Positions 17,207 to 25,490 of a stretch of 64,000 nucleotides of DNA are shown here, piece by piece; positions within the stretch are counted from its first letter, which is position 1, and every line of letters begins with the position of its first letter. Where the stretch lies: the NCBI RefSeq assembly GCF_000717345.1, contig NZ_JNZA01000036.1, forward strand, positions 62,001 to 126,000, given 5' to 3'. The stretch is from Streptomyces lydicus. Its GTDB lineage: Bacteria; Actinomycetota; Actinomycetes; Streptomycetales; Streptomycetaceae. A program made the position numbers and the translations under genes. Under the pieces are notes generated by a model, which saw only the letters and a list, made by a program, of their open reading frames with translations, did no database searches and was not told the origin of the DNA.

Positions 17207-18529
17207 ATGAGGGCGGACCGGCTGCCGGGGATCGTGGCGCGCGACCATGTGCTCGAAGTGCCGCTGGATCATGACGATCCGGGCGGGGAACGGCTGGAGG
17301 TGTACGGCCGGGAGGTGGTGGCCGCCGGGCGGGAGCGGGACGAGCTGCCGTGGCTGGTGTATCTGCAGGGCGGCCCCGGGTGTCCGTCGCCGCGGCCGGT
17401 GGGGCGGGAGTCCTGGCTGAAGCGGGCGCTGGAGGACCACCGGGTGCTGCTGCTGGACCAGCGCGGTACGGGGCGGTCGACGCCGGCGAACCGGCAGACG
17501 CTGCCGCTGCGCGGCGGCCCGGAGCAGCAGGCGGCGTACCTGGCGCATTTCCGGGCGGACGCGATCGTGCGGGACGCCGAGCTGTTCCGCCGTCGCCTGG
17601 TCCCGGACGGCGGGCCGTGGAGCGTGCTGGGCCAGAGCTTCGGCGGTTTCTGCACGGTCGGTTACCTCTCCCGGGCGCCGGAGGCGCTGTCGGCGGCGTA
17701 CATCACGGGTGGGCTGCCCGGTCTGGACGCGAGTGCCGAGGACGTGTACCGGGCGGCGTATCCGCGGGTGGCGCGGAAGAACGCGGCGCACTACGCGCGG
17801 TATCCCGACGACGTGGCGGCGGTGCGGCGGATCGTGGGGTATCTGCGGGAGCACGTGGTGCGGCTGCCCGGCGGGGGGCTGCTGACCGCGGAGGCGTTCC
17901 TGTCGCTGGGGCTGATGCTGGGCAGCGGCGACGGGTCGCACACACTGCACCACCTCGTGAGTGAGGCGTGGGTGACGGGCCCGGCCGGCCCGGAGCCGGC
18001 CGACGCGTTCCTGGAGGCCGTGCAGGGTCAGCTGTCGCATGCCGCGACGCCGTTGTTCGCGGTGCTGCACGAGACGATCTACGGGCAGCGGTCGGTGGAC
18101 GCGGGGCCGACGGGCTGGGCGGCGGAGCGGGTGCGGCGGCAACTGGCGCCGGCGGACGCGGCGTTCGACGTGGACGCGGCGCTGGCCGGGGACGGGCCGG
18201 TGTATTTCACCGGGGAGATGATGTTCCCGTGGATGTTCGACACGGATCCGGCGCTGCGGCCGTTGAAGGAGACCGCGCACGCGCTGGCGGAGCGGACGGA
18301 CTGGCCGGATCTGTACGACGCCGGGCGGCTGGCCGGCAACGAGGTGCCGGCCGCGGCGGCGGTCTACTTCGACGACATGTACGTCGACACCGGTCACGCG
18401 CTGCGGACCGCGGAGCAGATCCGGGGCATGCGGGTGTGGGTGACGAACGAGTGGGAGCACGACGGGCTGCGGGTCAGTGACGGGGCGGTGCTGGACCGGC
18501 TGGTGCGGATGGTGCGCGGAGAGGTGTGA
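17207..18529 (+). CDS. Alpha/beta hydrolase, proline iminopeptidase-like
   Basis: This 440-residue protein has the features of the proline iminopeptidase (S33) group. The oxyanion region LVYLQGGPGCPSPRP is followed by VLLLDQRGTGRSTP, and the nucleophile elbow is GQSFGGFCTVGYLS (Ser about 144). The late region ends with WVTNEWEHDGLR, where the catalytic His is expected. The ATG at 17207 has the strong site GAGGAGGGG. Such enzymes release N-terminal proline or other residues from peptides; the exact substrate is unknown. It is a single gene with a perfect hairpin after its stop. Confidence 0.88.
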   Translation: MRADRLPGIVARDHVLEVPLDHDDPGGERLEVYGREVVAAGRERDELPWLVYLQGGPGCPSPRPVGRESWLKRALEDHRVLLLDQRGTGRSTPANRQTLPLRGGPEQQAAYLAHFRADAIVRDAELFRRRLVPDGGPWSVLGQSFGGFCTVGYLSRAPEALSAAYITGGLPGLDASAEDVYRAAYPRVARKNAAHYARYPDDVAAVRRIVGYLREHVVRLPGGGLLTAEAFLSLGLMLGSGDGSHTLHHLVSEAWVTGPAGPEPADAFLEAVQGQLSHAATPLFAVLHETIYGQRSVDAGPTGWAAERVRRQLAPADAAFDVDAALAGDGPVYFTGEMMFPWMFDTDPALRPLKETAHALAERTDWPDLYDAGRLAGNEVPAAAAVYFDDMYVDTGHALRTAEQIRGMRVWVTNEWEHDGLRVSDGAVLDRLVRMVRGEV

Positions 18530-18534
18530 GCGGG

Positions 18535-18563
18535 CCGGCGGGGCGCACGGAGCGCCCCGCCGG
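18535..18563. terminator. Bidirectional 12-bp hairpin
   Basis: CCGGCGGGGCGC (18535-18546) and GCGCCCCGCCGG (18552-18563) are perfect complements around ACGGA. It lies between two convergent genes. Confidence 0.85.
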
Positions 18564-18586
18564 TGCGTCGCCGCGTCGCTGCGTGC

Positions 18587-19654
18587 TCAGTCGGTCAGGG
18601 CCGGGTAGTCGAGGTAGCCGCTGTCGTCGCCGCCGTAGAAGCTGGCGCGATCGGGGGTGTTGAAGGGGCCGCCGGCGGCGAGGCGGCGGGGCAGGTCCGG
18701 GTTGGCGAGGAAGAGCGCGCCGTACGCCAGCAGGTCGGCCCGGCCCTCCTCGACGAGCGGGAGCTCTTCGGGGCCGGTGGGGCGGCCGTCGGTGACCGGG
18801 TTGAGGACGAAGGTGCCGCCGAAGCGCTTGCGCAGCCGGGCCAGCAGGTCCTGGTCGCGGACGTCGCAGCTGTGCAGGTAGGCCAGGCCCAGCGGGGCGA
18901 CCGCTTCGACGAGCGCGGTGTAGGTGGCCTCGGGGGCGGGCTCGGAGATGTCGTTGAAGGTGTTGCCCGGGGAGATGCGCAGGCCGGTGCGGTGGGCGCC
19001 GATCGCATCGGCGACGGCCCGCACGACCTCGATGGCGAAGCGGGCGCGGGCTTCGTCGGAGCCGCCCCACTCGTCGGTGCGCAGGTTGCTGTTGGGGGCG
19101 AGGAACTGGTGGATGAGGTAGCCGTTGGCGCCGTGGATCTCGACTCCGTCGAAGCCGGCGTCGAGGGCATTGCGGGCGGCGGTGGCGAAGCCGGCGATCG
19201 TCTCGGCTATCTCCTGGCCGGTCAGTTCGCGGGGCGTGACGAAGTCCTTGAGGCCCTCGTGGGTGAAGCCCTGGCCGGCCGCGGCCACCGGTGAGGGGGC
19301 GACGGGCACCAGGCCGTCGGGCAGCAGCACGGGGTGGCCGATCCGGCCGCCGTGCCACAGCTGCGCGAAGATCGTGCCGCCCGCGGCGTGCACGGAGTCG
19401 GTGACCGCACGCCATCCGGCGACCTGTTCCGGGGTGTGCAGGCCCGGGGTGAGCGGGTAGCCGCGGCCGACGGGGGTGGTCTGGGTGGCTTCGGTGATGA
19501 TGAGTCCGGCGGAGGCCCGCTGGGTGTAGTAGCGGACCATCGAGGGGGTGGGGACGCCTTCGGCGGTGGCGCGGTTGCGGGTCATCGGCGCCATCACGAG
19601 GCGGTTGGCGAGCGGGATGCCGGCGAGGTCGACGGGGTCGAAAGCGGTGGTCAC
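18587..19654 (-). CDS. Alkene reductase, old yellow enzyme family
   Basis: The 355-residue FMN-dependent oxidoreductase reduces activated C=C bonds such as in enones with NAD(P)H. It starts FDPVDLAGIPLANRLVMAPM with TRNRA following, has the FMN/substrate region GRIGHP, the catalytic block DGVEIHGANGYLIHQFLAPN (His-Asn pair) and NLRTDEWGGS, then TGLRISPGNTFND. Length and motifs match NemA/N-ethylmaleimide reductases closely. Substrate cannot be told. The nearest upstream region (19655-19758) is short and contains no recognised regulator gene. Confidence 0.95.
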   Translation of the reverse strand: MTTAFDPVDLAGIPLANRLVMAPMTRNRATAEGVPTPSMVRYYTQRASAGLIITEATQTTPVGRGYPLTPGLHTPEQVAGWRAVTDSVHAAGGTIFAQLWHGGRIGHPVLLPDGLVPVAPSPVAAAGQGFTHEGLKDFVTPRELTGQEIAETIAGFATAARNALDAGFDGVEIHGANGYLIHQFLAPNSNLRTDEWGGSDEARARFAIEVVRAVADAIGAHRTGLRISPGNTFNDISEPAPEATYTALVEAVAPLGLAYLHSCDVRDQDLLARLRKRFGGTFVLNPVTDGRPTGPEELPLVEEGRADLLAYGALFLANPDLPRRLAAGGPFNTPDRASFYGGDDSGYLDYPALTD

Positions 19655-19758
19655 TGAAGGGGCCTCTCAACTGCTGTCCGGAGCACGGTGTCAGACGTGA
19701 CGTCAGCGGTGCCAACATCGCCGGCGGGACCCCGCATTCCCGGGGCCGCTGTCCGGTG

Positions 19759-20829
19759 TCAGTCCAGCAGGGACAGCAGCCGGTCGACGTCGTCGGTGGA
19801 GTTGTAGAGGTGGAAGGACGCGCGCAGCAGCCCGCCGCGTACGGAGATCTTCACGCCGGCCTCGGTGAGCCGGTCCTCGGCGTCCGTGAGGCCGGGGGTG
19901 GAGACGATGGCGGAGCCGGGCGCGGGGCGGGGCGTCAGGCCGCGTTCGGTGAGCCGCTCGCGGTAGTACGCGGCGAGCGCGGTGTCGTGGGCGTGGATCG
20001 CGGCCACACCGAGTTCCTCGATGAGGGCGAGCGACTGTTCGGCGCCGACGTACGAGAAGAAGGCGTGCGGTTCGTCGAAGCGGCGGGCGGTGGTGGCCGG
20101 GGTGATCAGGCCGTAGTTGGACGCGGCGAGGTCCTCGCCGGCCACCCAGCCGGCGTGCAGCGCGGCCGGCCAGCCGGGGCCGTCGGTGCGGTCGCCGCGG
20201 TCGCCGCCGAAGGCCATGAAGGTGGTGCCGCGCGGGCACAGCAGCCATTTGAAGGCGCCGGCGACGAGGTAGTCGAAGTCGAGGGCGCGCAGCGGCAGCC
20301 AGCCGGCGGCCTGGGTGGCGTCGACGAAGGTGCGGGCGCCGTGGGTCCGGGCGGCTTCCCGTACGGCGGCGAGGTCGGCGATCCGGCCGTCGAGCGACTG
20401 GACGGCGCTGAAGGCGACCAGCGCGGTGCCGGGGCGCACCTCGTCGGCGAGCGCTTCCAGGGGGACGGTGCGCAGCTTGATGCCCGGGTGGGTGCCGAGC
20501 GGGTTGACCAGGGAGCTGAAGTCGCCTTCGGGGGCGAGGACTTCGGCGCCCGCCGGGAGGGACGCGGCGATCAGCGCGGACTGGACGGCGACGGAACTGC
20601 CGAGGGCGACCCGCTCGGCGGGGACGCCCACCAGCCGGGCGAAGGCGGCCCGGGAGGCTTCGGCGGCGGCGAAGTAGTCGCGGCCCATCGTGCCGTGCGA
20701 GGCGGATTCGTCGAGGGCCGCGCGCACTGCGGCGGCGCTGCGGCGTGGAAGGAGTCCGCTGGAGGCGGAGTTGAGGTACGTCGTCCCGGGCGCGAATTCG
20801 GCCCCGCCGAGTGGCTCATGTCGCTGCAT
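19759..20829 (-). CDS. Class V aminotransferase (cysteine desulfurase-like fold)
   Basis: The 356-residue PLP enzyme begins at the ATG at 20829 (MQRHEPLGGAEFAPGTTYLN) after GTGGGG. Class V features are TYLNSASSGLLPR, the loop RVALGSSVAVQSALIA, TFVDATQAAGWLPL (cofactor Asp) and the Schiff-base Lys in YLVAGAFKWLLCPRG. It lacks the active-site Cys loop of true cysteine desulfurases, so it is probably an aminotransferase, lyase or kynureninase-like enzyme of unknown substrate. A much longer in-frame extension upstream overlaps the next gene and is rejected. Confidence 0.88.
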   Translation of the reverse strand: MQRHEPLGGAEFAPGTTYLNSASSGLLPRRSAAAVRAALDESASHGTMGRDYFAAAEASRAAFARLVGVPAERVALGSSVAVQSALIAASLPAGAEVLAPEGDFSSLVNPLGTHPGIKLRTVPLEALADEVRPGTALVAFSAVQSLDGRIADLAAVREAARTHGARTFVDATQAAGWLPLRALDFDYLVAGAFKWLLCPRGTTFMAFGGDRGDRTDGPGWPAALHAGWVAGEDLAASNYGLITPATTARRFDEPHAFFSYVGAEQSLALIEELGVAAIHAHDTALAAYYRERLTERGLTPRPAPGSAIVSTPGLTDAEDRLTEAGVKISVRGGLLRASFHLYNSTDDVDRLLSLLD

Positions 20830-20882
20830 GACCCCACTGTGCTCGGCGGGGGCCGGTCGCGTCCATTGTCTTTCGGACGGTG

Positions 20883-21587
20883 TCAGACGCCGGGTACGGC
20901 GCAGCCCTCGTCCCCGCAGACCTCGCCGTCGGGAGCGGCGAGGGTCTGGATCGCGCCGTCGGCGTGGGCCCGCTCCAGGGCCTGGCGGAAGACGTCGGCG
21001 GGCTGGCCGCCGGAGATGCCGTAGCGGCGGTCGATGACGAAGAAGGGGACGCCGGTGGCGCCGAGCGCGGCGGCCTCGCGCTCGTCGGCGCGTACCTCCT
21101 GGGCGTACGCGGCGGGGTCGGCGAGCACCCGGGCGGCTTCCTCGGCGGGCAGGCCGGCGGCGGTGGCGATCTCCTGGAGGACGGCGGGGTCGCCGAGCGG
21201 GCGGGCCTCGGCGAAGTTGGCCCGGTAGAGGGCGTCGAGCAGGGCGTCCTGGACGCCGTGGGCCTTGCCGGCGTGCAGCAGCCGGTGCAGGTCGAAGGTG
21301 TTGCCGTGGATGCGGTCGGAGCGGTAGTCCAGGCCCTCGCCGGCGGCGGCGTCGGCGACCCGGGCCTCCATGGCCTCGGCCTCGTCGCGGCTGACGCGGT
21401 ACTTCGAGGCCAGCATGTCGAGGACCGGGATGTCGGTGGGGGCGGGCGCGTCCGGGTCGAGCTCGAAGGAGCGGTGGACCACCTCGACGCCGTCGCGGTG
21501 GGCGAAGGCGGCGAGACCGGCCTCGAAGCGGGCCCTGCCGATGTAGCACCAGGGGCAGGCGATGTCGGACCAGATTTCGACGCGCAT
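20883..21587 (-). CDS. DsbA-family thioredoxin-fold oxidoreductase (FrnE-like)
   Basis: This 234-residue cytosolic protein carries CPWC at residues 11-14 (WSDIACPWCYIGRARFE) and the cis-Pro region ALGATGVPFFVIDRRYGISG near residue 175. The architecture, a thioredoxin fold with a helical insert, fits the FrnE/2-hydroxychromene-2-carboxylate isomerase-like group of DsbA relatives. No signal peptide is seen. A second Cys pair occurs near the C-terminus (VCGDEGCAVPGV). It lies 53 bases upstream of the aminotransferase in the same direction and may be co-transcribed with it. Confidence 0.92.
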   Translation of the reverse strand: MRVEIWSDIACPWCYIGRARFEAGLAAFAHRDGVEVVHRSFELDPDAPAPTDIPVLDMLASKYRVSRDEAEAMEARVADAAAGEGLDYRSDRIHGNTFDLHRLLHAGKAHGVQDALLDALYRANFAEARPLGDPAVLQEIATAAGLPAEEAARVLADPAAYAQEVRADEREAAALGATGVPFFVIDRRYGISGGQPADVFRQALERAHADGAIQTLAAPDGEVCGDEGCAVPGV

Positions 21588-21665
21588 GAGCTGACTTTCC
21601 TCGTCGGGACGTGTTCCGGTGCAACCTCGGGGGGCGGCGGGCTATTCCGTGGGTACGGTCCGGGC

Positions 21666-22364
21666 ATGACCTCGCCACAGGGATTCCTCGACTTCTGGGA
21701 GACGACCGGGTCCGCGAAGACCTTCACCCATCCGCTCGATCCGGAGCTGCTGGCCGCGTACGTGCCGCGCGGGGCGCGGGTGCTGGACTACGGCTGCGGT
21801 TACGGGCGGCTGACCGCGGAGCTGGCCGGGCTCGGCTACCGCGAGGTGCGCGGGGTGGATGTGTCGGCGGCGCTGGTCGCGCGGGGGCGGCGGGAGCATC
21901 CGGAGCTGGATCTGCTGCGGTGGGCGGGGTTCCCGCTGCCGTTCGGGGCGGGCTCGTTCGATGCGGCGCTGCTGTTCGCGGTGCTGACGTGCGTGCCGGG
22001 GGACGCGGAGCAGGCGGCGATCGCCGGGGAGCTGGGGCGGCTGGTGCGGCCCGGCGGGGTGCTGTATCTGAGCGACGTACCGGTGCAGGGTGATGCGCTC
22101 AACCAGGAGCGGTACGCGCGGTTCGCGGCGCGGTACGGCACGTACGGGGTGTTCGAGACGCCGGACGGCGGGGTGTTCCGGCACCATCCGCCGGAGCGGC
22201 TGCGGGGGCTGGTGCGGGCGGCGGGATTCTCGGTGGTGGCGGAGCGGACCGGCCGGGTGGGCACGCTGGACGGGCGGACGGCGGAGCGGCTGCAGCTCAT
22301 CGCACGGCGGGAGGGCCCTGCGGCGCCGGGTGCGGGCGGGGCGGCAGCTCCAGCGTCAGGGTGA
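21666..22364 (+). CDS. Class I SAM-dependent methyltransferase
   Basis: The 232-residue protein has SAM motif I in RVLDYGCGYGRLTAELAG, the acidic residue of motif II in VRGVDVSAALVARG, and a later GGVLYLSDVPVQ. The fold is that of Methyltransf_11/25 small-molecule methyltransferases. Substrate is unknown. The start is an ATG at 21666, divergent from the FrnE-like gene. The 3' end overlaps the convergent acetyltransferase gene by 68 bases (22297-22364). Confidence 0.88.
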   Translation: MTSPQGFLDFWETTGSAKTFTHPLDPELLAAYVPRGARVLDYGCGYGRLTAELAGLGYREVRGVDVSAALVARGRREHPELDLLRWAGFPLPFGAGSFDAALLFAVLTCVPGDAEQAAIAGELGRLVRPGGVLYLSDVPVQGDALNQERYARFAARYGTYGVFETPDGGVFRHHPPERLRGLVRAAGFSVVAERTGRVGTLDGRTAERLQLIARREGPAAPGAGGAAAPASG

Positions 22365-22887
22365 GGTGGGTGGCGTCGGGGGCGGGGCGGCGGCCGGGGT
22401 CGGGGTGCCAGCCGAGGCGGGCGTAGAAGGCGCGGGCACGGCGGTTGTGCCACTGGACGTCGAGGACGGCCCGGGCGTAGCCGGCCGTGTGCCAGGCGTG
22501 CAGGCAGGCGGTGTGCAGGGCGCGGCCGACGCCGGTGCCCCAGTGGGCGGGGTCGACGTGCAGCTGGTGGAGTTCGACGGTGGGCCGGGGCCGGTCGGTG
22601 CCTCGGGGGTCCCCCCACAGCGTTGCGGCGTGGGGCAGGTAGGTGGCGGCGCCGAGGACGGTGCCGCGGCGTTCGGCGCACAGGGCGGGGGTGTCGTCGC
22701 AGTCCAGGACGCGGGCCCAGGCGTCGTGCCGGCGGGCGTGCTCGGCGGGGGCGTCGAACGGCGTGTGGGGGTGCCGGGCGCGATGGTGGGCGGCGCGGGC
22801 GCCGGCGTGCAGCGCGGCGATGGCCGCCAGGTCCGCGCGGGTGGCGGCGCGGACCCGGACGGCGGTGTCGTGGGGAGCGGGGTGCAC
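22297..22887 (-). CDS. GNAT family N-acetyltransferase
   Basis: This 196-residue protein from the GTG at 22887 begins VHPAPHDTAVRVRAATRADL. The acetyl-CoA binding motif is LHVDPAHWGTGVGRALHTAC, followed by a typical beta5 region (ARAVLDVQWHNRRARAFYAR). Substrate is unknown. The start is three bases from the end of the aldehyde dehydrogenase gene, so the two are probably co-transcribed, although no functional link is evident. Its 3' end overlaps a convergent methyltransferase gene. Confidence 0.85.
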   Translation of the reverse strand: MHPAPHDTAVRVRAATRADLAAIAALHAGARAAHHRARHPHTPFDAPAEHARRHDAWARVLDCDDTPALCAERRGTVLGAATYLPHAATLWGDPRGTDRPRPTVELHQLHVDPAHWGTGVGRALHTACLHAWHTAGYARAVLDVQWHNRRARAFYARLGWHPDPGRRPAPDATHLTLTLELPPRPHPAPQGPPAVR

Positions 22888-22889
22888 GG

Positions 22890-24440
22890 CTACGGGTGCT
22901 CGGCGCGGCCGTCGACCCGGCGGGGCAGGCCGAGCGGGTTGTCCTCGCGCAGTTCGGGCGGCAGCAGGGCGGGCGGGGTGTCCTGGTACGCGACCGGGCG
23001 CAGCCAGCGTTCGATGGCGGTGCCGCCGACGGAGGTGGCGGTGGAGGTGGTGGCCGGGTAGGGGCCGCCGTGGTGCTGGGCGGGGGCGACGGCGACGCCG
23101 GTGGGCCAGCCGTTGACGACGACGCGGCCGGCGAGCGGGGTGACCTCGGCGAGCAGCCGGGCGCCGCGCCCCGCCCCGTCGGTGCCGGCGCCCTCCTCGT
23201 CGCCGAGCTGCAGGGTCGCGGTGAGGTTGCCGGGGAGCCGGGCGAGGACGGCGCCGATCTCGGCCTCGTCGGTGTAGCGGGCGACGACGGTGACCGGGCC
23301 GAAGCACTCCTCCAGCAGGAGGTCGTGCGGTCCGTCGGCGGCGAGGCGGGCGGCGGGTACGGCGAGGAAGCCGGCGCTGACGGTGTGTTCGCCGCCCGCG
23401 CCCGGGGTCACCGGCGCCTCGACGTCGGGGAGTGCGGCGCGGGAGCGGACGCCGTCGAGGAACGCGTCGCGCATGCGGTGGTCGAGCAGTACCCCGGCCT
23501 CGGTGTCGCTGACCGCGGCGGTCAGCGCCTTCAGCAGCCGGTCGCCGGTGGCTCCCGCGGGCGCGAGGACCAGACCGGGCTTGACGCAGAACTGGCCGAC
23601 GCCGAGGGTCATCGAGCCGGCCAGCCCGGCGCCGATCTGCTCGGCGCGCTCCTCGGCCGCGGCCTCGGTGATCACGACGGGGTTGAGGCTGCCCAGTTCG
23701 CCGTGGAAGGGGATGGGGTGCGGGCGGGCCGCGGCCGCGTCGTACAGCGCGCGCCCGCCGCGCACCGAGCCGGTGAAGCCGGCGGCGCTGATCAGCGGGT
23801 GCCGGACGAGGTCGAGACCGGCCTGGAAGCCGTGGACCACGTTGACCACGCCGGCAGGCAGGCCGACGTCGGCCGCGGCGCGGCGCAGCAGCGCGGCGCA
23901 CAGCTCGGAGGTGGCGGGGTGGTCGGGGTGGGCCTTGACGACGACGGGGCATCCTGCGGCGAGGGCGCTGGCGGTGTCACCGCCGGGGACGGAGAAGGCG
24001 AGCGGGAAGTTGGAGGCGGCGTAGACCGCGACCGGGCCGAGCGGGATCTTGTAGCGGCGCAGGTCGGGCCGGGGCGGGGCGAGGCCGGGGTCGGCGTGGT
24101 CGATCAGCACGCCGAGGAAGGCGCCCTCGTCGACGATGTCGGCGAAGGCGCGCAACTGGTAGGTGGTGCGGCCCAGTTCGCCGGTGAGCCGGCCGGGGCC
24201 GAGTGCGGTCTCGGCGTCGGCGACCCCGACGACGGCCTCGCCGGCCTCGTCGAGGAGCGTGGCGGCGCGGCGCAGCAGCGCGGCGCGGGCGGCCCGGTCG
24301 GCGAGCGCGCCGCGGGCGGCGTGGGCAGCGCGTACCGAGGCGTCCACCTCGTCGGCTGTGGCTTCCACCGCAACCTGCTCCCGCCGCTTCCCGGTTCGGG
24401 GGTCGACACTCCAGACTGGTGTTGCTGCTGCCGCTGCCAC
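22890..24440 (-). CDS. Aldehyde dehydrogenase, probable 2,5-dioxovalerate (alpha-ketoglutarate semialdehyde) dehydrogenase
   Basis: The 516-residue NAD(P)+-dependent enzyme starts at GTG 24440 with GGGAGGAATGCACG upstream. It has the cofactor region VAVYAASNFPLAFSVPGGDT, the general-base segment FHGELGSLNPVVI and the nucleophile Cys in GVGQFCVKPGLVL. This pattern (GQFCVKPG, no KGD-type N-terminus) is typical of the KGSADH subgroup that oxidises 2,5-dioxopentanoate to 2-oxoglutarate. That is the last step after 5-dehydro-4-deoxyglucarate dehydratase (29968-30945), and the divergent IclR gene strengthens the link. Family membership is firm; substrate is inferred. Confidence 0.88.
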   Translation of the reverse strand: MAAAAATPVWSVDPRTGKRREQVAVEATADEVDASVRAAHAARGALADRAARAALLRRAATLLDEAGEAVVGVADAETALGPGRLTGELGRTTYQLRAFADIVDEGAFLGVLIDHADPGLAPPRPDLRRYKIPLGPVAVYAASNFPLAFSVPGGDTASALAAGCPVVVKAHPDHPATSELCAALLRRAAADVGLPAGVVNVVHGFQAGLDLVRHPLISAAGFTGSVRGGRALYDAAAARPHPIPFHGELGSLNPVVITEAAAEERAEQIGAGLAGSMTLGVGQFCVKPGLVLAPAGATGDRLLKALTAAVSDTEAGVLLDHRMRDAFLDGVRSRAALPDVEAPVTPGAGGEHTVSAGFLAVPAARLAADGPHDLLLEECFGPVTVVARYTDEAEIGAVLARLPGNLTATLQLGDEEGAGTDGAGRGARLLAEVTPLAGRVVVNGWPTGVAVAPAQHHGGPYPATTSTATSVGGTAIERWLRPVAYQDTPPALLPPELREDNPLGLPRRVDGRAEHP

Positions 24441-24522
24441 CGTGCATTCCTCCCGGGCGATGCCGTGCCGAGTCGTTCTGAGGGTTCCGGGACCGTCCGG
24501 ACCTTGCAGCACACCGGACCTC

Positions 24523-24539
24523 GTTCGATATGCTGAACG
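24523..24539. promoter_or_regulatory. Candidate IclR-family operator, site A
   Basis: GTTCGATATGCTGAACG contains a perfect inverted repeat GTTC-N8-GAAC (extended to CGTTC/GAACG with 24522) between the divergent dehydrogenase and IclR genes. TATGCT (24529-24534) inside it could be a -10 box, with TTGCAG (24504-24509) a weak -35 at 19 bases. Related 17-mers lie upstream of the 5-dehydro-4-deoxyglucarate dehydratase and uronate dehydrogenase genes. Confidence 0.5.
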
Positions 24540-24599
24540 CCATCCCGGATGATGAACAACTGGGACTCTATGGCTGTCCGAACAGAGGGGTCAAGAGCG

Positions 24600-25370
24600 A
24601 TGTCAGCTGCCGATACCGGTGGATCGCAGGTCAAGTCGGCGGTGCGGACGGTCGAGTTGCTCGAGTACTTCGCGGGCCTGCCCGGCATGCACTCGCTGGC
24701 CTCCGTCCAGGAAGCCGTCGGCTACCCCAAGTCCAGCCTGTACATGCTGCTGCGCACCCTCGTCGACCTGGGCTGGGTCGAGACGGACGCCACCGGCACC
24801 CGCTACGGCATCGGCGTACGGGCGCTGCTGGTCGGCACGTCGTACATCGACGGCGACGAGGTGGTGGCCGCGGCCCGCCCCACGCTGGACCGGCTCTCCG
24901 ACGACACCACCGAGACCATCCACCTCGCCCGCCTCGACGGCACCAACGTCGTCTACCTCGCCACCCGGCAGTCGCAGCACTACCTGCGGCCCTTCACCCG
25001 GGTCGGCCGGCGGCTGCCCGCGCACTCCACCTCGCTGGGCAAGGCGCTGCTGGCGACGTACACCGACGACCAGGTCCGGGCGATGCTGCCGCCGACCCTC
25101 GCGCAGCTGACCGAGCACACCCTGACCGACCGCGAGCAGCTGATCGAGGAGCTGCACGCGGTGCGCGAGCAGGGCTACGCGGTCGACCGCGAGGAGAACA
25201 CCCTGGGCCTGCGCTGCTTCGGCGTCGCGATCCCGTACCGCACCCCGGCCCGGGACGCGATCAGCTGCTCGGTGCCGGTGGCCCGGCTGACCCCCGACCA
25301 CGAGCAGATGATCAAGGACACGCTCTTCGACGCCCGTGACCGGCTGACGCTCGCCACCCGGCGGCTGTGA
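24600..25370 (+). CDS. IclR-family transcriptional regulator
   Basis: The 256-residue protein has an N-terminal winged helix (about 10-75: VKSAVRTVELLEYFAGLPGM, then VGYPKSSLYMLLRTLVDLGW) and the C-terminal IclR ligand domain (ETIHLARLDGTNVVYLATRQ, PAHSTSLGKALLATY, YAVDREENTLGLRCFGVAIP). The ATG at 24600 follows AGAGGGGTCAAGAGCG; earlier in-frame ATGs at 24549 and 24552 would lie downstream of the -10 and are possible. IclR proteins of this type often control sugar-acid catabolism (KdgR-like). It is divergent from the semialdehyde dehydrogenase gene and is the best candidate regulator of the uronate genes. Confidence 0.93.
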   Translation: MSAADTGGSQVKSAVRTVELLEYFAGLPGMHSLASVQEAVGYPKSSLYMLLRTLVDLGWVETDATGTRYGIGVRALLVGTSYIDGDEVVAAARPTLDRLSDDTTETIHLARLDGTNVVYLATRQSQHYLRPFTRVGRRLPAHSTSLGKALLATYTDDQVRAMLPPTLAQLTEHTLTDREQLIEELHAVREQGYAVDREENTLGLRCFGVAIPYRTPARDAISCSVPVARLTPDHEQMIKDTLFDARDRLTLATRRL

Positions 25371-25490
25371 CCGGCTGACGAACGCCCCGGCGCCTGCGAC
25401 CCGCGGGGCGGCGCCCCTCCCCCGCGCGGCGGAGGCGGATCACCGGTACGGCCGAGGCGGCCGGACCGGGCCGCCGGAAGCCTGGACGGC

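Noticed and set aside
22623..24536. 637-codon plus-strand frame opposite the aldehyde dehydrogenase
   Set aside because: It is a Gly/Val-rich shadow of the dehydrogenase without recognisable domains.
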